Source: an uncultured Oscillospiraceae bacterium (GTDB lineage: Bacteria > Bacillota > Clostridia > Oscillospirales > Oscillospiraceae). Taken from it: DNA of 64,000 nucleotides. The translations under genes and the position numbers were made by a program. Below are positions 51,508 through 59,628 of this stretch, in pieces. Numbering within the stretch: the first letter of the stretch is position 1; each line of letters opens with the position of its first letter. The stretch is from NCBI GenBank assembly GCA_949935795.1, contig CATLFX010000003.1:1-64000 (forward strand), read 5' to 3'. The notes beneath the pieces are model-generated. The model had not been told where the DNA came from. It was given only the letters and a program-made list of their open reading frames with translations, and made no database searches.

Positions 51508-54315
51508 TTATTCTCCCAAAACCTTGGCGCAGCGGTCGCACAATTCGGCGTGATGATTGGGGGCGCCGATATTGGCGTCGTGGTTCCAGCACCGGGGGCA
51601 CTTGGGGGCCTCGGACAGCTTCACGGATACGGTGGCGTCCACATTCGGGTCGGCAGGCTCACCCTCCCGCTTGACCACCGCCACCTTGGAGACGATGAAC
51701 AGCGCGGCCAAATCCGCCTCGTCAAAGCCGGACAGCACGTTTCCGGCCTCCCAGGCCGCATATGCCTTTTCGGGCAGATGGAGGGTGACTTCCGCGTCCT
51801 GGTTCTTCTTGATGCCCTGGTCGCGGGCCTCCTCCAACGCCTTGAGCACGGTGTCGCGCACGCCCAGCAGTTCCTCCCAGCGGGCGGCCTCGGCCTCACC
51901 CAGCGCCAGCGCCGGGTCGTAGTCCGGGATATCGTTGAACAGCACGCACTCCCCGTCGTCCCCGGCCTTGTGGGGCATGGCGGTCCAGATCTCCTGGCTG
52001 GTGAAAGCCAGGATGGGGGCCAGCATACGGGTCATGCCGTCCAGAATCAGGTACAGGGCGGACTGGGCGGAGGCCCGGCCCGCGTCGTCCCCGCAGTACA
52101 GCCGGTCTTTGATGATGTCCAGGTAGAAATTGGACATTTCCACTACGCAGAAGTTGTAAATTGCACGGTAGACCGTGTGGAACTCATAAGCGTCGTAGCC
52201 CGCCCGGACGGCCTTCACCAACTCGTTAAACGCCGCCACGGCCCACTTGTCCAGATCCAGCATATCCTTCACGGCCACGGCCTGGTCGGGGTTGAAGCCG
52301 TCCAGGTTGCCCAGCATATAGCGGGCGGTGTTGCGGATTTTCAGGTACGCCTGGGACAGCTGTTTCATGATCTCCTTGGAGATGCGCATGTCCTGGGTGT
52401 AGTCGGCGGAGGACACCCACAGGCGCAGCATATCCGCGCCGTAGTCCTTGATGACCTCGTCGGGGGCCACGGCGTTGCCCAGGGACTTGTGCATGGCCTT
52501 GCCCTCGCCGTCCACCGTCCAGCCGTGGGTGATGATCTGCTTATAAGGAGCCACGCCTCGACAGGCGATGGAGGTCAGCATGGAGGACTGGAACCACCCC
52601 CGGTACTGGTCACCGCCCTCCAGGTACACGTCGGCGGGGTACTGGAGGTTGTCCCGCTGGTCGGCCACGGCGGCCCAGGTGGAGCCGGAGTCGAACCACA
52701 CGTCCATGATGTCGTTCTCCTTGGAGAAGTGGGTCTTGCCGCACTTGGGGCACTGGAATCCGGCGGGGACCAGCTCGTCGGCGGTCTTGTCAAACCACAC
52801 GTTGGAGCCGTGCCGTCGGAACAGGTCCGCCACGTGGGCGATGGTCTCGGGGGTGACGATGGCCTCCCCGCAATCGTCGCAATAGAACACCGGGATGGGT
52901 ACGCCCCACACCCGCTGGCGGGAGATGCACCAGTCGCTGCGCTCGGTGATCATAGACACCATGCGGTCCTTGCCCCAGGCGGGGTGCCAGGAGATGGAGT
53001 CGCAGGACTTCACCGCCGCGTCCTTGATGGCGTCCACGGAGCAGAACCACTGCTCGGTGGCCCGGTAGATGATGGGGTGCTTGCACCGCCAGCAGTGGGG
53101 ATAGGAGTGGGTGATCTGGGCCTTGGCCAGCAGGAAGCCCTCGTTCTCCAGGTCTACCACCACTTGGTCGTTGCCCTTGGCATAGAACTGGCCGTTATAG
53201 CGGGCGTCGGTCATCACGCCCTTGGCGTTCACCGGCACGGGCACGCCGATGTGGGTCAGCCCCGCGTTATCGTAACGCTGGCAGACCTCGAAGTCCTCCG
53301 CGCCGAAGCCGGGAGCGGTGTGGACGCAGCCGGTGCCCGCGTCCAGAGTGACGTGGTCGCCGTTCAAAATCACAGAATCCTGGTCCAGCAGGGGATGCTT
53401 CGCCACCATGAGCTCGAAATCGGAACCCTTGAGGGTGGCCAGCACCTTGCAGTCCTCAAAATTGAGGCCCGCCTGCTTGCACACGCCCTCGGCCAGCTCC
53501 TTGGCCATGATATAGACCTCGCCGTTGGGGGCCTGGAGGAGCACATAGTCAAATTCGGCGTTCATGGAGATGGCGGTGTTGCCGGGGATGGTCCAGGGTG
53601 TGGTGGTCCAGATGACGAAGAAGGTCTTGGACAGGTCACAGTATTGGCTCAATTTGCCCTTGTCGTCCTTTACGGGGAACTTGACGAAGATGGTGGTGCA
53701 GGGGTCGTCCTGGTAGTCGATCTCGGCCTCCGCCAGGGCGGTCTGGTCGTGGGGGCACCAGTAAACGGACTTCATGCCCTTGTAGATCAGGCCCTTTTCC
53801 GCCATCTTGCCGAACACTTCAATCTGCTTGGCCTCGAACTCGGGCAGCAGGGTGATATAGGGGTTCTCCCACTCGCCCAGCACCCCCAGCCGCTGGAACT
53901 GCTCCGTCATCCGGCCCACGTACTGGGTGGCGAACTCCCGGCACTTGTCCCGGAAGGCGGCCACAGACATCTCCTCCCGCTTGACGCTCTTGTCCTTGAG
54001 CACGGCGGTCTCAATGGGCAGGCCGTGGGTGTCCCAGCCGGGGACGTAGGGGGCGCACCAGCCCGTCATGTTCTTATACTTGACGATGATATCTTTGAGG
54101 ATTTTGTTCATGGCGGTGCCGATGTGGATATTGCCGTTGGCATACGGGGGGCCGTCGTGGAGGATGAACTTGGGCTTTCCCGCGTTCTTGTCCATCAGCT
54201 TGTGGTAGGTCACCTTGGCCCACTCCGGGTTGAGCAGTTCGGGCTCACGCTTGGGCAGCCCCGCCCGCATGGGAAAATCGGTCTTGGGCAGGTGTACGGT
54301 CTTGTTGTAGTCCAT
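51508..54315 (-). CDS. ileS: Isoleucyl-tRNA synthetase
   Basis: 935 residues, class I synthetase. The HIGH motif is HIGT (64-67, in GPPYANGNIHIGTAMNKI). The KMSKS loop reads GKAMHKSLGN, a variant of the usual KMSKS. An editing domain lies between. The C-terminal zinc knuckle CPRCW...CDRCAKVLG identifies IleRS. It charges tRNA-Ile. AAGGAG precedes the ATG. A MITE and a two-gene module separate it from the T-box leader at 55052-55337, which is probably its original leader. Confidence 0.96.
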   Translation of the reverse strand: MDYNKTVHLPKTDFPMRAGLPKREPELLNPEWAKVTYHKLMDKNAGKPKFILHDGPPYANGNIHIGTAMNKILKDIIVKYKNMTGWCAPYVPGWDTHGLPIETAVLKDKSVKREEMSVAAFRDKCREFATQYVGRMTEQFQRLGVLGEWENPYITLLPEFEAKQIEVFGKMAEKGLIYKGMKSVYWCPHDQTALAEAEIDYQDDPCTTIFVKFPVKDDKGKLSQYCDLSKTFFVIWTTTPWTIPGNTAISMNAEFDYVLLQAPNGEVYIMAKELAEGVCKQAGLNFEDCKVLATLKGSDFELMVAKHPLLDQDSVILNGDHVTLDAGTGCVHTAPGFGAEDFEVCQRYDNAGLTHIGVPVPVNAKGVMTDARYNGQFYAKGNDQVVVDLENEGFLLAKAQITHSYPHCWRCKHPIIYRATEQWFCSVDAIKDAAVKSCDSISWHPAWGKDRMVSMITERSDWCISRQRVWGVPIPVFYCDDCGEAIVTPETIAHVADLFRRHGSNVWFDKTADELVPAGFQCPKCGKTHFSKENDIMDVWFDSGSTWAAVADQRDNLQYPADVYLEGGDQYRGWFQSSMLTSIACRGVAPYKQIITHGWTVDGEGKAMHKSLGNAVAPDEVIKDYGADMLRLWVSSADYTQDMRISKEIMKQLSQAYLKIRNTARYMLGNLDGFNPDQAVAVKDMLDLDKWAVAAFNELVKAVRAGYDAYEFHTVYRAIYNFCVVEMSNFYLDIIKDRLYCGDDAGRASAQSALYLILDGMTRMLAPILAFTSQEIWTAMPHKAGDDGECVLFNDIPDYDPALALGEAEAARWEELLGVRDTVLKALEEARDQGIKKNQDAEVTLHLPEKAYAAWEAGNVLSGFDEADLAALFIVSKVAVVKREGEPADPNVDATVSVKLSEAPKCPRCWNHDANIGAPNHHAELCDRCAKVLGE

Positions 54316-54355
54316 GGGTATTTTCTCCTTTTATGATGAATTGGTTGTTCTTGTC

Positions 54356-54492
54356 TGTAGGGGCGGATACTATCCGCCCGCAGGCGCATAGACGCGGTTT
54401 GTAAGGGCGAGAGATTCCCGCCGCGTCCAGGTTTGGGCGAGGGCTGCCTGCCGCCTCTGGGTTCGGGCGGGCGGGTAATACCCGCCCCTACA
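54356..54492. mobile_element. MITE with TGTAGGGGCGG inverted ends
   Basis: The 25-bp ends TGTAGGGGCGG[A/G]TA[C/T]TA[T/C]CCGCCCG are inverted around an 87-bp GC-rich core without coding capacity. It lies between the XRE stop codon (2 bp away) and ileS. Confidence 0.85.
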
Positions 54493-54493
54493 T

Positions 54494-54703
54494 TCATTTG
54501 CGGATATCGCTCCGGCCCAGCAAATAATCCACGCTGACGTCGTAATAGTCCGCCATTTGGTCCAACAGGGAAGCGCCGGGTTCTCGTTCCCCCAATTCAT
54601 ACCGGCAATAGGTCGTAATGCCGATACCCAACTCGGCGGCAGTCTTTTTTTGGCTGAGATTTCTTTCCATTCGGAGCTCCTTCATTCTTTCTCTTAATTT
54701 CAT
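54494..54703 (-). CDS. XRE-family regulator of a divergent module
   Basis: 69 residues, essentially one HTH: MKLRERMKELRMERNLSQKKTAAELG...DYYDVSVDYLLGRSD. It is strikingly like the HTH part of the Maf fusion at 7470 (RMKELR, IT-YC-YE-G-R-P, VS-DYLLG). ATG 54703 has AAGGAG upstream. Divergent from the small gene at 54791 across two palindromic operators it probably binds. Transcription would run on into ileS. Confidence 0.9.
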   Translation of the reverse strand: MKLRERMKELRMERNLSQKKTAAELGIGITTYCRYELGEREPGASLLDQMADYYDVSVDYLLGRSDIRK

Positions 54704-54714
54704 AATAAAACTCC

Positions 54715-54763
54715 TTGACATACCCGTTCGGGTATAGTATAATAATCATACCCGAACGGGTAT
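54715..54763. promoter_or_regulatory. Divergent promoter with twin palindromic operators
   Basis: For the plus-strand gene: TTGACA (54715-54720), 17 bp, TATAAT (54738-54743). Operator 1 ATACCCGTTCGGGTAT (54720-54735) fills the spacer, and operator 2 ATACCCGAACGGGTAT (54748-54763) covers the start region, 28 bp centre to centre. The arrangement fits tight repression by the adjacent XRE protein. Confidence 0.93.
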
Positions 54764-54790
54764 AGTTTGTTGTTGAAGGGTGTGCTTAAT

Positions 54791-55048
54791 ATGGATGACA
54801 TTCTTGATATGCTGGTACAGGAGATCGAACGAGGCGCGTTTCCCTATTTTTTCGCGCAGGGGGAATACCGCCGGAACCAGCAAAGCGCGTTAGAGCATTT
54901 TCAATGGCTGGAGGAGCACTTGAGCGGTGAGGAGAAGGCCCATTTGGAAAAAGCCCGCGCGGCAGATCTGCGCCTTGATACCTTGGAGCGGGAGGCCATG
55001 ACGCGGGTGGCCCTCGCCATCGGAATTCGTCTGGCCCTTCCTTCCTAA
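54791..55048 (+). CDS. Small helical protein paired with XRE regulator (paralogue of 7113-7403)
   Basis: 85 residues, mostly helical (MDDILDMLVQEIERGAF...LDTLEREAMTRVALAIGIRLALPS). No known domain or catalytic motif. The C-terminal half matches the product of 7113-7403. ATG 54791 has GAAGGG upstream. It is under a strong promoter blocked by two operators, so probably silent unless the XRE protein is released. Function unknown. Confidence 0.78.
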   Translation: MDDILDMLVQEIERGAFPYFFAQGEYRRNQQSALEHFQWLEEHLSGEEKAHLEKARAADLRLDTLEREAMTRVALAIGIRLALPS

Positions 55049-55051
55049 ATC

Positions 55052-55337
55052 AAAACGCCTCTGTCCCCAAAAGGAGACAAAGGCGCAAACCTCTGCGGTA
55101 CCACTCCAATTCCGCGTATCAAAAACGCGGCACTCGTCTGCGCTGTAACGGGCACACCCGGCGGAGCCTACTGGCGTAAAGCGTTGGGTCCGCGGCTCAC
55201 AGGGGATATTCGCCGGGTCCGCCCCGCCGCCCTCCCACCAAACGGGCGGCTCTCTGAGAGGTTTCATCCGGTTACTCGTCCTGGTCAAAGCCTGCATAAC
55301 GATACGATTTTCCGCGCCCGCCCCCATGGAGCGGACG
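55052..55337 (-). promoter_or_regulatory. T-box riboswitch leader, probably the original ileS leader
   Basis: On the minus strand the T-box AGTGGTACCGCA (complement of 55094-55105) precedes a terminator with arms about 55056-55067 and 55073-55085 and a TTTT end at 55052-55055. Upstream are GACGAGTAACCGG and AGAGAGCCGCCCGTTTGGTG, typical T-box parts. An ATC triplet at 55204-55206 could be the Ile specifier, but I cannot prove it. The first genes downstream on this strand are the XRE gene and ileS. Confidence 0.88.
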
Positions 55338-55343
55338 CTATTT

Positions 55344-55372
55344 ATATTATAGGTGTAAAAGGGATTTGTCAA
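55344..55372 (-). promoter_or_regulatory. Promoter of the T-box leader
   Basis: On the minus strand TTGACA (55367-55372) and, 17 bp on, TAATAT (55344-55349); TATAAT at 15 bp overlaps. Confidence 0.75.
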
Positions 55373-55560
55373 CCGTTTTTGGGGAAAAACTTCACGAAAA
55401 ACAGCTGTCCGGCGGCGCCGCCCCTTGGCAGGCGGCCATTCTCAGCAGAACGTTCCATCTTTTCCCCTCCATGGGCCCATTTGCTGAAACCAAACGGGCC
55501 CTTTCTGTGTTATGATAGGTGAAAAACGTTTTTCAAGTAAGCAATTGGGGGTGAAACCCT

Positions 55561-56127
55561 TTGACGGAAGAACAATTGGTCAAATCCCTGCGGCGGGGAG
55601 ACCTGTCCGCCCTGGAGGAGCTGATGGACCGCTACACGCCCTATGTGTCCTCTGTGGTCTCCCGCATCCTCCGGGGGCGGGGGCCGGACGCGGAGGAGCT
55701 GACGGCGGACGTGTTTCTGGCCGCCTGGGACAACCGGGACAAGCTGCGCCCCGGCAAGGTCAAGGGCTGGCTGGGGGCCGTGGCCCGGAACCGGGCCTTC
55801 AACCTGCTGCGGGCAGACCGGGAAAACCTGCCCTTGGAGGAGGATGTATTGCTCCTGGAGACCGACGGCCCCGACCGGGAGCTGGACAAAAAGGAGACGG
55901 CCCGGCTGGTGAACCGGGCGCTGGCCCAGCTGGACAAACCCCAGCGGGAGCTGTTCGTCCGGCACTACTATTACGGCCAGACCGTCCAGGAGGCGGCGCT
56001 GGCCATGGGGCTGAACCTGTCCACCGCCAAGACCTGGCTGCGCCGGGGGCGGGAGACGCTGAAAGCAATTTTGGAAAAGGAGGGCTATGGACATGAAGCG
56101 GCTGGAAATCTCCAGGCTGATGGATGA
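55561..56127 (+). CDS. Second ECF-type sigma factor
   Basis: 188 residues. Region 2: LMDRYTPYVSSVVSRILRGRGPDAEELTADVFLAAWDNRDKLRPGKVKGWLGAVARNRAFNLLR. Region 4: LDKPQRELFVRHYYYGQTVQEAALAMGLNLSTAKTWLRRGRETLKAIL. TTG 55561 is the start, with GGGGGTGA upstream. GAAACC at 55486 upstream might be an ECF-type -35, suggesting autoregulation, but the spacing to TATGAT is long. Its 3' end overlaps the anti-sigma-like gene by 35 bp. Confidence 0.92.
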   Translation: MTEEQLVKSLRRGDLSALEELMDRYTPYVSSVVSRILRGRGPDAEELTADVFLAAWDNRDKLRPGKVKGWLGAVARNRAFNLLRADRENLPLEEDVLLLETDGPDRELDKKETARLVNRALAQLDKPQRELFVRHYYYGQTVQEAALAMGLNLSTAKTWLRRGRETLKAILEKEGYGHEAAGNLQADG

Positions 56128-56791
56128 GTATACGGACAGCGAGTTTTTCCCCCAGGGCGGGGAGGCCGCCGGCACCCAGGCGGTGAAAGAGCGGGTGCTG
56201 GCAAAAGCGGCCCCGGCAAAAAAGCGGCGCAGGCCGCTGAAAATGGCGCTGCTGGCGGCGGCAATGGCGGTTGGGTGTGTGCTGTGTATCGCGGCGGGAT
56301 TGCCCACAACTGTATATCATCTTGTCACGGGTGGGACGGTGACCGTCCAACGCGGCCCGGACGGCTATGCGTCCTATGATTTTAGCAACCAATTCCCCGC
56401 CGAGCCTGTTGTTTTGGAAGAAGGTCGGCTTTGGCTGGTCATAAATGATGATCGCACCGATATCACTGACCTGATTGATATGGAAACACCCTATATTCTT
56501 GAAGATACCGACCCGGAGAGTGGTCTTTCCAACTATTTGATCGTGGGCGGCACACCGGAGGACTTTGGCTACTGTTCATATCAGGAAACCACATCTGGCG
56601 GATTTGCAGGTGGTGGAAGCGGCGGTTGTTACACTTCCTATTCCACCATTGATGGGATTCCCTATGATGTGCGCGACCTTACGCCGGAGCAGTATGAACA
56701 AAGAGATCCTGGAGGAGATTATGATGAGTGGCGGCCCTGGTATCTAAACGCTATAGAACAGCTTCGTGAACGTGGTATCAATATCCGCTGA
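56093..56791 (+). CDS. Anti-sigma-like membrane protein
   Basis: 232 residues: cytoplasmic N-terminus 1-50 (RLEISRLMDEYTDSEFF...VKERVLAKAAPAKKRRRP), one membrane helix about 51-70, then an extracellular domain of no known family with an unusual GGGFAGGGSGGCYTSYS stretch. The overlap with the sigma gene and AGGAGG 9 bp before ATG 56093 indicate coupling. It probably holds the sigma factor at the membrane until a signal. GC falls in the extracellular part compared with the sigma gene. Confidence 0.78.
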   Translation: MKRLEISRLMDEYTDSEFFPQGGEAAGTQAVKERVLAKAAPAKKRRRPLKMALLAAAMAVGCVLCIAAGLPTTVYHLVTGGTVTVQRGPDGYASYDFSNQFPAEPVVLEEGRLWLVINDDRTDITDLIDMETPYILEDTDPESGLSNYLIVGGTPEDFGYCSYQETTSGGFAGGGSGGCYTSYSTIDGIPYDVRDLTPEQYEQRDPGGDYDEWRPWYLNAIEQLRERGINIR

Positions 56792-56820
56792 TCCCCTTCC
56801 TTTTTCCTCCACCCTATGAT

Positions 56821-56857
56821 ACAATGGACTTCCCTGCCTGGGGGAGTCCATTGTTTT
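56821..56857 (+). terminator. Terminator of the second sigma operon
   Basis: ACAATGGACT..CCC pairs with GGG.AGTCCATTGT, followed by TTTT. Confidence 0.9.
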
Positions 56858-56888
56858 TCCCTGCGTTGATACTCTTTTTTGCAACCCA

Positions 56889-56942
56889 GTCTAAAAGTTT
56901 CTTTTTTCGCTTCCTTTTTTCTTTTCAAAGAAAAAAGGAAGT
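56889..56942 (-). repeat. A/T-rich hairpin repeat (family 2), single copy
   Basis: CTAAAAGTTTCTTTTTTCGC leads into a 32-bp palindrome with arm CTTCCTTTTTTCTTT (56910-56941). It is the same unit as 4692-4745 and likewise lies shortly before a start codon (tadA). Confidence 0.8.
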
Positions 56943-56972
56943 CGCCGAAGGCAAAACAAAGGAGGCCGCGCC

Positions 56973-57530
56973 ATGACCCACGAGGACTATATGCGTCAGG
57001 CCCTGGACCTAGCCCGGGAGTGCCTGTCCAGGGGGCCCCATCGAAGCCCAGCGAAGCGGGTTCGATGGGGAGAGGAGGGACAGCGGAATGAGCGAGCTTT
57101 CGCCGAAGGCGGAAGCGAGAGATATGAAGCTTGTCCCGACGACGTGCCTGTGGGGTGCGTCATCGTTTCTCCTGACGGCGAGATCATCGGCCGGGGTCGC
57201 AACCGCCGGGAGGAGCTGGGCCGCGCCACCGCCCACGCCGAGATCGAGGCCATCAACATGGCCTGCTCGGCGGTGGGCAACTGGCGGCTGGAGGGCTGCA
57301 CCCTGTACGTCACCCTGGAGCCCTGCCCCATGTGCGCCGGGGCCATCATCAACGCCCGAATCGCCGCCGTGCGCTACGGGGCGCGGGAGGACAAGTCCGG
57401 CTGCTGCGGCTCGGTGCTCAACCTGTTCGAGGAGCGGTTCAACCACCGTCCCCGGGTGTACGGCGGTCTGCTGGAGGAGGAGTGCCGGGGCCTGCTGGAG
57501 GAATTTTTTCAAAATCTGCGGAAGATTTAA
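56973..57530 (+). CDS. tadA: tRNA adenosine(34) deaminase TadA with in-frame repeat insertion
   Basis: It converts A34 to inosine in tRNA-Arg. Zinc site: H88-A-E90 (TAHAEIEAI) and C118-x2-C121 (EPCPMCAGAI). The 185 residues exceed the usual 150-160 because residues about 20-56 (PHRSPAKRVRWGEEGQ...YEACPD) are extra. Without them MRQALDLAREC would run straight into DVPVGCVIV as in other TadA proteins. The extra DNA matches a repeat after soj. GGAGG precedes the ATG. All catalytic residues are intact, so the protein is probably active. Confidence 0.93.
   Translation: MTHEDYMRQALDLARECLSRGPHRSPAKRVRWGEEGQRNERAFAEGGSERYEACPDDVPVGCVIVSPDGEIIGRGRNRREELGRATAHAEIEAINMACSAVGNWRLEGCTLYVTLEPCPMCAGAIINARIAAVRYGAREDKSGCCGSVLNLFEERFNHRPRVYGGLLEEECRGLLEEFFQNLRKI
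57033..57142 (+). repeat. Family 4 palindromic repeat inside tadA
   Basis: A hairpin CCCCATCGAA...TTCGATGGGG (57036-57070) is followed by CGAGCTTTCGCCGAAGGCGG and AGCTTGTCCCGACGA. The same order with about 80% identity by eye occurs at 61907-62008. Its length keeps the tadA frame open. Confidence 0.88.
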
Positions 57531-57679
57531 CAATACTGTAACACTTTAACGCAAACTTCTGAAACATCTCCCCTGTATCTTAATACTTGCAAGAGACATC
57601 CTTTCTTTTTCATTCTATCCTCCATCCTCATTTCAAAGAAAGCCGGGGCCGAAAGGTCCCGATTTTCTTTTGCCCTGCC
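57531..57679. other. Gap after tadA
   Basis: No gene seen. AAAGAAAGCCGGGGCC...GGTCCCGATTTTCTTT at about 57636-57670 may act as the tadA terminator. Confidence 0.45.
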
Positions 57680-57881
57680 GGGGGCGGTACTTTCTCTCCT
57701 GTGAGAGAAAGTACCCAAAGAGAACACTTAAGGGGGGAAAATCCGGGCCGCACGGCTCCGCCGTGCTTTAGGATTTTCCCCCCTTAAGAATCCCCGTCAC
57801 GGGGGACGCCCTATACGGCGGATAGCGGTAAGCTCCCGGCGCGCGGTATCGGGACTGATAGCCCCCTATTTGTGCTGCCGC
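57680..57881 (+). repeat. Structured interspersed repeat, copy C (family 1)
   Basis: Helix 1: GGTACTTTCTCTC with its complement (57686-57715). Helix 2: CTTAAGGGGGGAAAATCC with GGATTTTCCCCCCTTAAG. Helix 3: CCCCGTCACGGGG. End: CTCCCGGCGCGCGGTATCGGG ... CCTATTTGTGCTGCCGC. About 100 bp of unassigned sequence follows up to xpt. Confidence 0.88.
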
Positions 57882-57999
57882 TTATATGTGGTATCGGTCC
57901 CACCCCGCGGTCCACGGGCCGCGCCTCCAGAGTGGGCCGTGCGGCTCCGCGGCGGTTCGCTTGGCGCGCTATTGGAAATGTTTGTGTGATGAGATAAAC

Positions 58000-58569
58000 T
58001 CAGCAGAATTCGATTCTGCCTGGCGCCATGGATTTGACGCGGGCCAGCGACTCCACCCGGACCCCCTTGGCGCGGATGCGCTCCCCGCCGGGCTGGAACG
58101 CCTTTTCCACCGCAACTCCGGCCCCCACTACAGCGGCCCCTGCCTGGCGGGCAAGGTCGATGAGGCCCTCCAGCGCCGCGCCGTTGGCCAGAAAGTCGTC
58201 AATGAGCAGCAGGCGGTCGGTGGGCAGAAGAAAGCGCTTTGATACGATCACGTCGCTCACCCCGCCGTGGGTAAATGAAGTCACCTCCACCTTATACACG
58301 TCTCCGGCGATGTTTTTGGTGCGGCTCTTTTTGGCGAACACCACCGGCACGCCAAACTGCTGGGCGGCGATGCAGGCAATGCCGATTCCCGACGCCTCGA
58401 TGGTCAAAATCTTGTTGACCCCTTCCCCGGCGAACAGCCGGGCCCACTCCCGGCCCATGGCCGCGAACAGCTCCACATCCATCTGATGGTTCAAAAAGCT
58501 GTCCACCTTCAGCACGTCTCCGTCCTCCACAACGCCGTCCCGGCGGATGCGTTCCTCCAACTCCCGCAT
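58000..58569 (-). CDS. xpt: Xanthine phosphoribosyltransferase
   Basis: 189 residues. [31 protein letters not shown] is the Xpt N-terminus; [27 protein letters not shown] and the PRPP loop [14 protein letters not shown] follow. It salvages xanthine to XMP. ATG 58569 is preferred since GGAGAG lies 8 bp before it. I see no purine riboswitch in the short leader. Divergent from yitT. Confidence 0.94.
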   Translation of the reverse strand: MRELEERIRRDGVVEDGDVLKVDSFLNHQMDVELFAAMGREWARLFAGEGVNKILTIEASGIGIACIAAQQFGVPVVFAKKSRTKNIAGDVYKVEVTSFTHGGVSDVIVSKRFLLPTDRLLLIDDFLANGAALEGLIDLARQAGAAVVGAGVAVEKAFQPGGERIRAKGVRVESLARVKSMAPGRIEFC

Positions 58570-58648
58570 GTCCATCTCTCCTTTCCCTTTATACCCCTTA
58601 TTTTATCAGGATTTCTCAGGCTTTTCCACTGTTTTTCTCAAATTTTCC

Positions 58649-58677
58649 TTGCCCTTTTCCACATTTTCTGCTACAAT
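58649..58677 (+). promoter_or_regulatory. Promoter of yitT
   Basis: TTGCCC (58649-58654), 17 bp, TACAAT (58672-58677). A parS site lies between it and the start codon. Confidence 0.7.
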
Positions 58678-58734
58678 AGCGGCGGCCGCGGGGAGAACGC
58701 CGCGGCTGAATTTGCGCTTTGGGTTGTCCCGGCA

Positions 58735-58750
58735 AGTTTCACGTGAAACA
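58735..58750. other. parS site 1
   Basis: AGTTTCACGTGAAACA, 15 of 16 matches to the Firmicutes ParB site TGTTTCACGTGAAACA. Confidence 0.93.
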
Positions 58751-58773
58751 CTTTTGGAAAGAGGGCGTTTGCC

Positions 58774-59628
58774 ATGCAGCGCGTCAAGCAGACTCTGCGT
58801 CAGATTCCCCTGCTCACCCTGGGCACCTTCCTGGTGGCCGCCGGGGTGTACTTCTTCAAATTCCCCAACCACTTCAACACCGGCGGCGTCACCGGCCTGG
58901 CCGTCATCCTCAACGCCATTGTCCCGGCGGTGAGTCCCTCCACCTTTGCCTCCCTCATCAACATCGCCTTCCTGGTGGTGGGCTTTCTCTTTCTGGATAA
59001 GAGCTTCGGAATTAACACGGTATATTGCTCCATCCTGTTTTCCGCCATGCTGTCCGGACTGGAATGGCTGTGCCCCCTGTCCGCTCCCCTGACCGACCAG
59101 AAAACCCTGGAGCTGTTTTTTGCCGTGATTCTCCCCTCCCTGGGGTCCGCCATCCTGTTCAACATGCAGAGCTCCACCGGCGGCACCGACATCCTGGCCA
59201 TGATCCTCAAACGGTTCTCCAGCATGGATATCGGCAACGCCCTGCTGTGCGTGGATGTGCTCATTGCCGGCTCTACCCTCTATTTTGTTGGTATTGAGGC
59301 GGGGCTTTACTCCATTTTGGGCCTGGTATTGAAATCGGTGGTGGTGGACACGGTGATTGAGTCGCTGAACCGCCGGAAGAGCTTTATGGCCGTCACCTCC
59401 TGCCCGGAGGAGGTATGCGCCTTCATCACCCACACCCTCAACCGCTCCGCCACCTACTGGCAGGCCAAGGGCGCTTACTCCCACGATGAGAAGTGGGTGG
59501 TGCTCACCGCCCTGTCCCGGTCCCAGGCGGTGGCCCTGCGGCTGTACCTGAAATCCACCGACCCCCATGCCTTTATTCTGGTCACCAATTCCAGCGAGAT
59601 CTTTGGTAAGGGCTTCATGCGGGTATAA
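58774..59628 (+). CDS. YitT-family membrane protein (DUF161/DUF2179)
   Basis: 284 residues with five or six membrane spans, including FKFPNHFNTGGVTGLAVIL and LFNMQSSTGGTDILAMIL (the repeated YitT motifs). A C-terminal cytoplasmic DUF2179 domain (about 200-284, GAYSHDEKWVVLTALSR) follows. The family's function is not established; transport is suspected. AAAGAGG precedes the ATG. Confidence 0.9.
   Translation: MQRVKQTLRQIPLLTLGTFLVAAGVYFFKFPNHFNTGGVTGLAVILNAIVPAVSPSTFASLINIAFLVVGFLFLDKSFGINTVYCSILFSAMLSGLEWLCPLSAPLTDQKTLELFFAVILPSLGSAILFNMQSSTGGTDILAMILKRFSSMDIGNALLCVDVLIAGSTLYFVGIEAGLYSILGLVLKSVVVDTVIESLNRRKSFMAVTSCPEEVCAFITHTLNRSATYWQAKGAYSHDEKWVVLTALSRSQAVALRLYLKSTDPHAFILVTNSSEIFGKGFMRV

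Noticed and set aside
51415..54336. 973-codon open frame on the plus strand opposite ileS
   Set aside because: Antisense shadow of ileS with repetitive Gly/Val/His composition; no recognisable domain.
57033..57142. Sequencing or assembly error as source of extra residues in tadA
   Set aside because: The extra DNA is homologous over its length to another repeat in the window and keeps the frame, which an error would not do.
58576..58773. Purine riboswitch upstream of xpt
   Set aside because: The leader is short and pyrimidine-rich, without the conserved three-way junction sequence.
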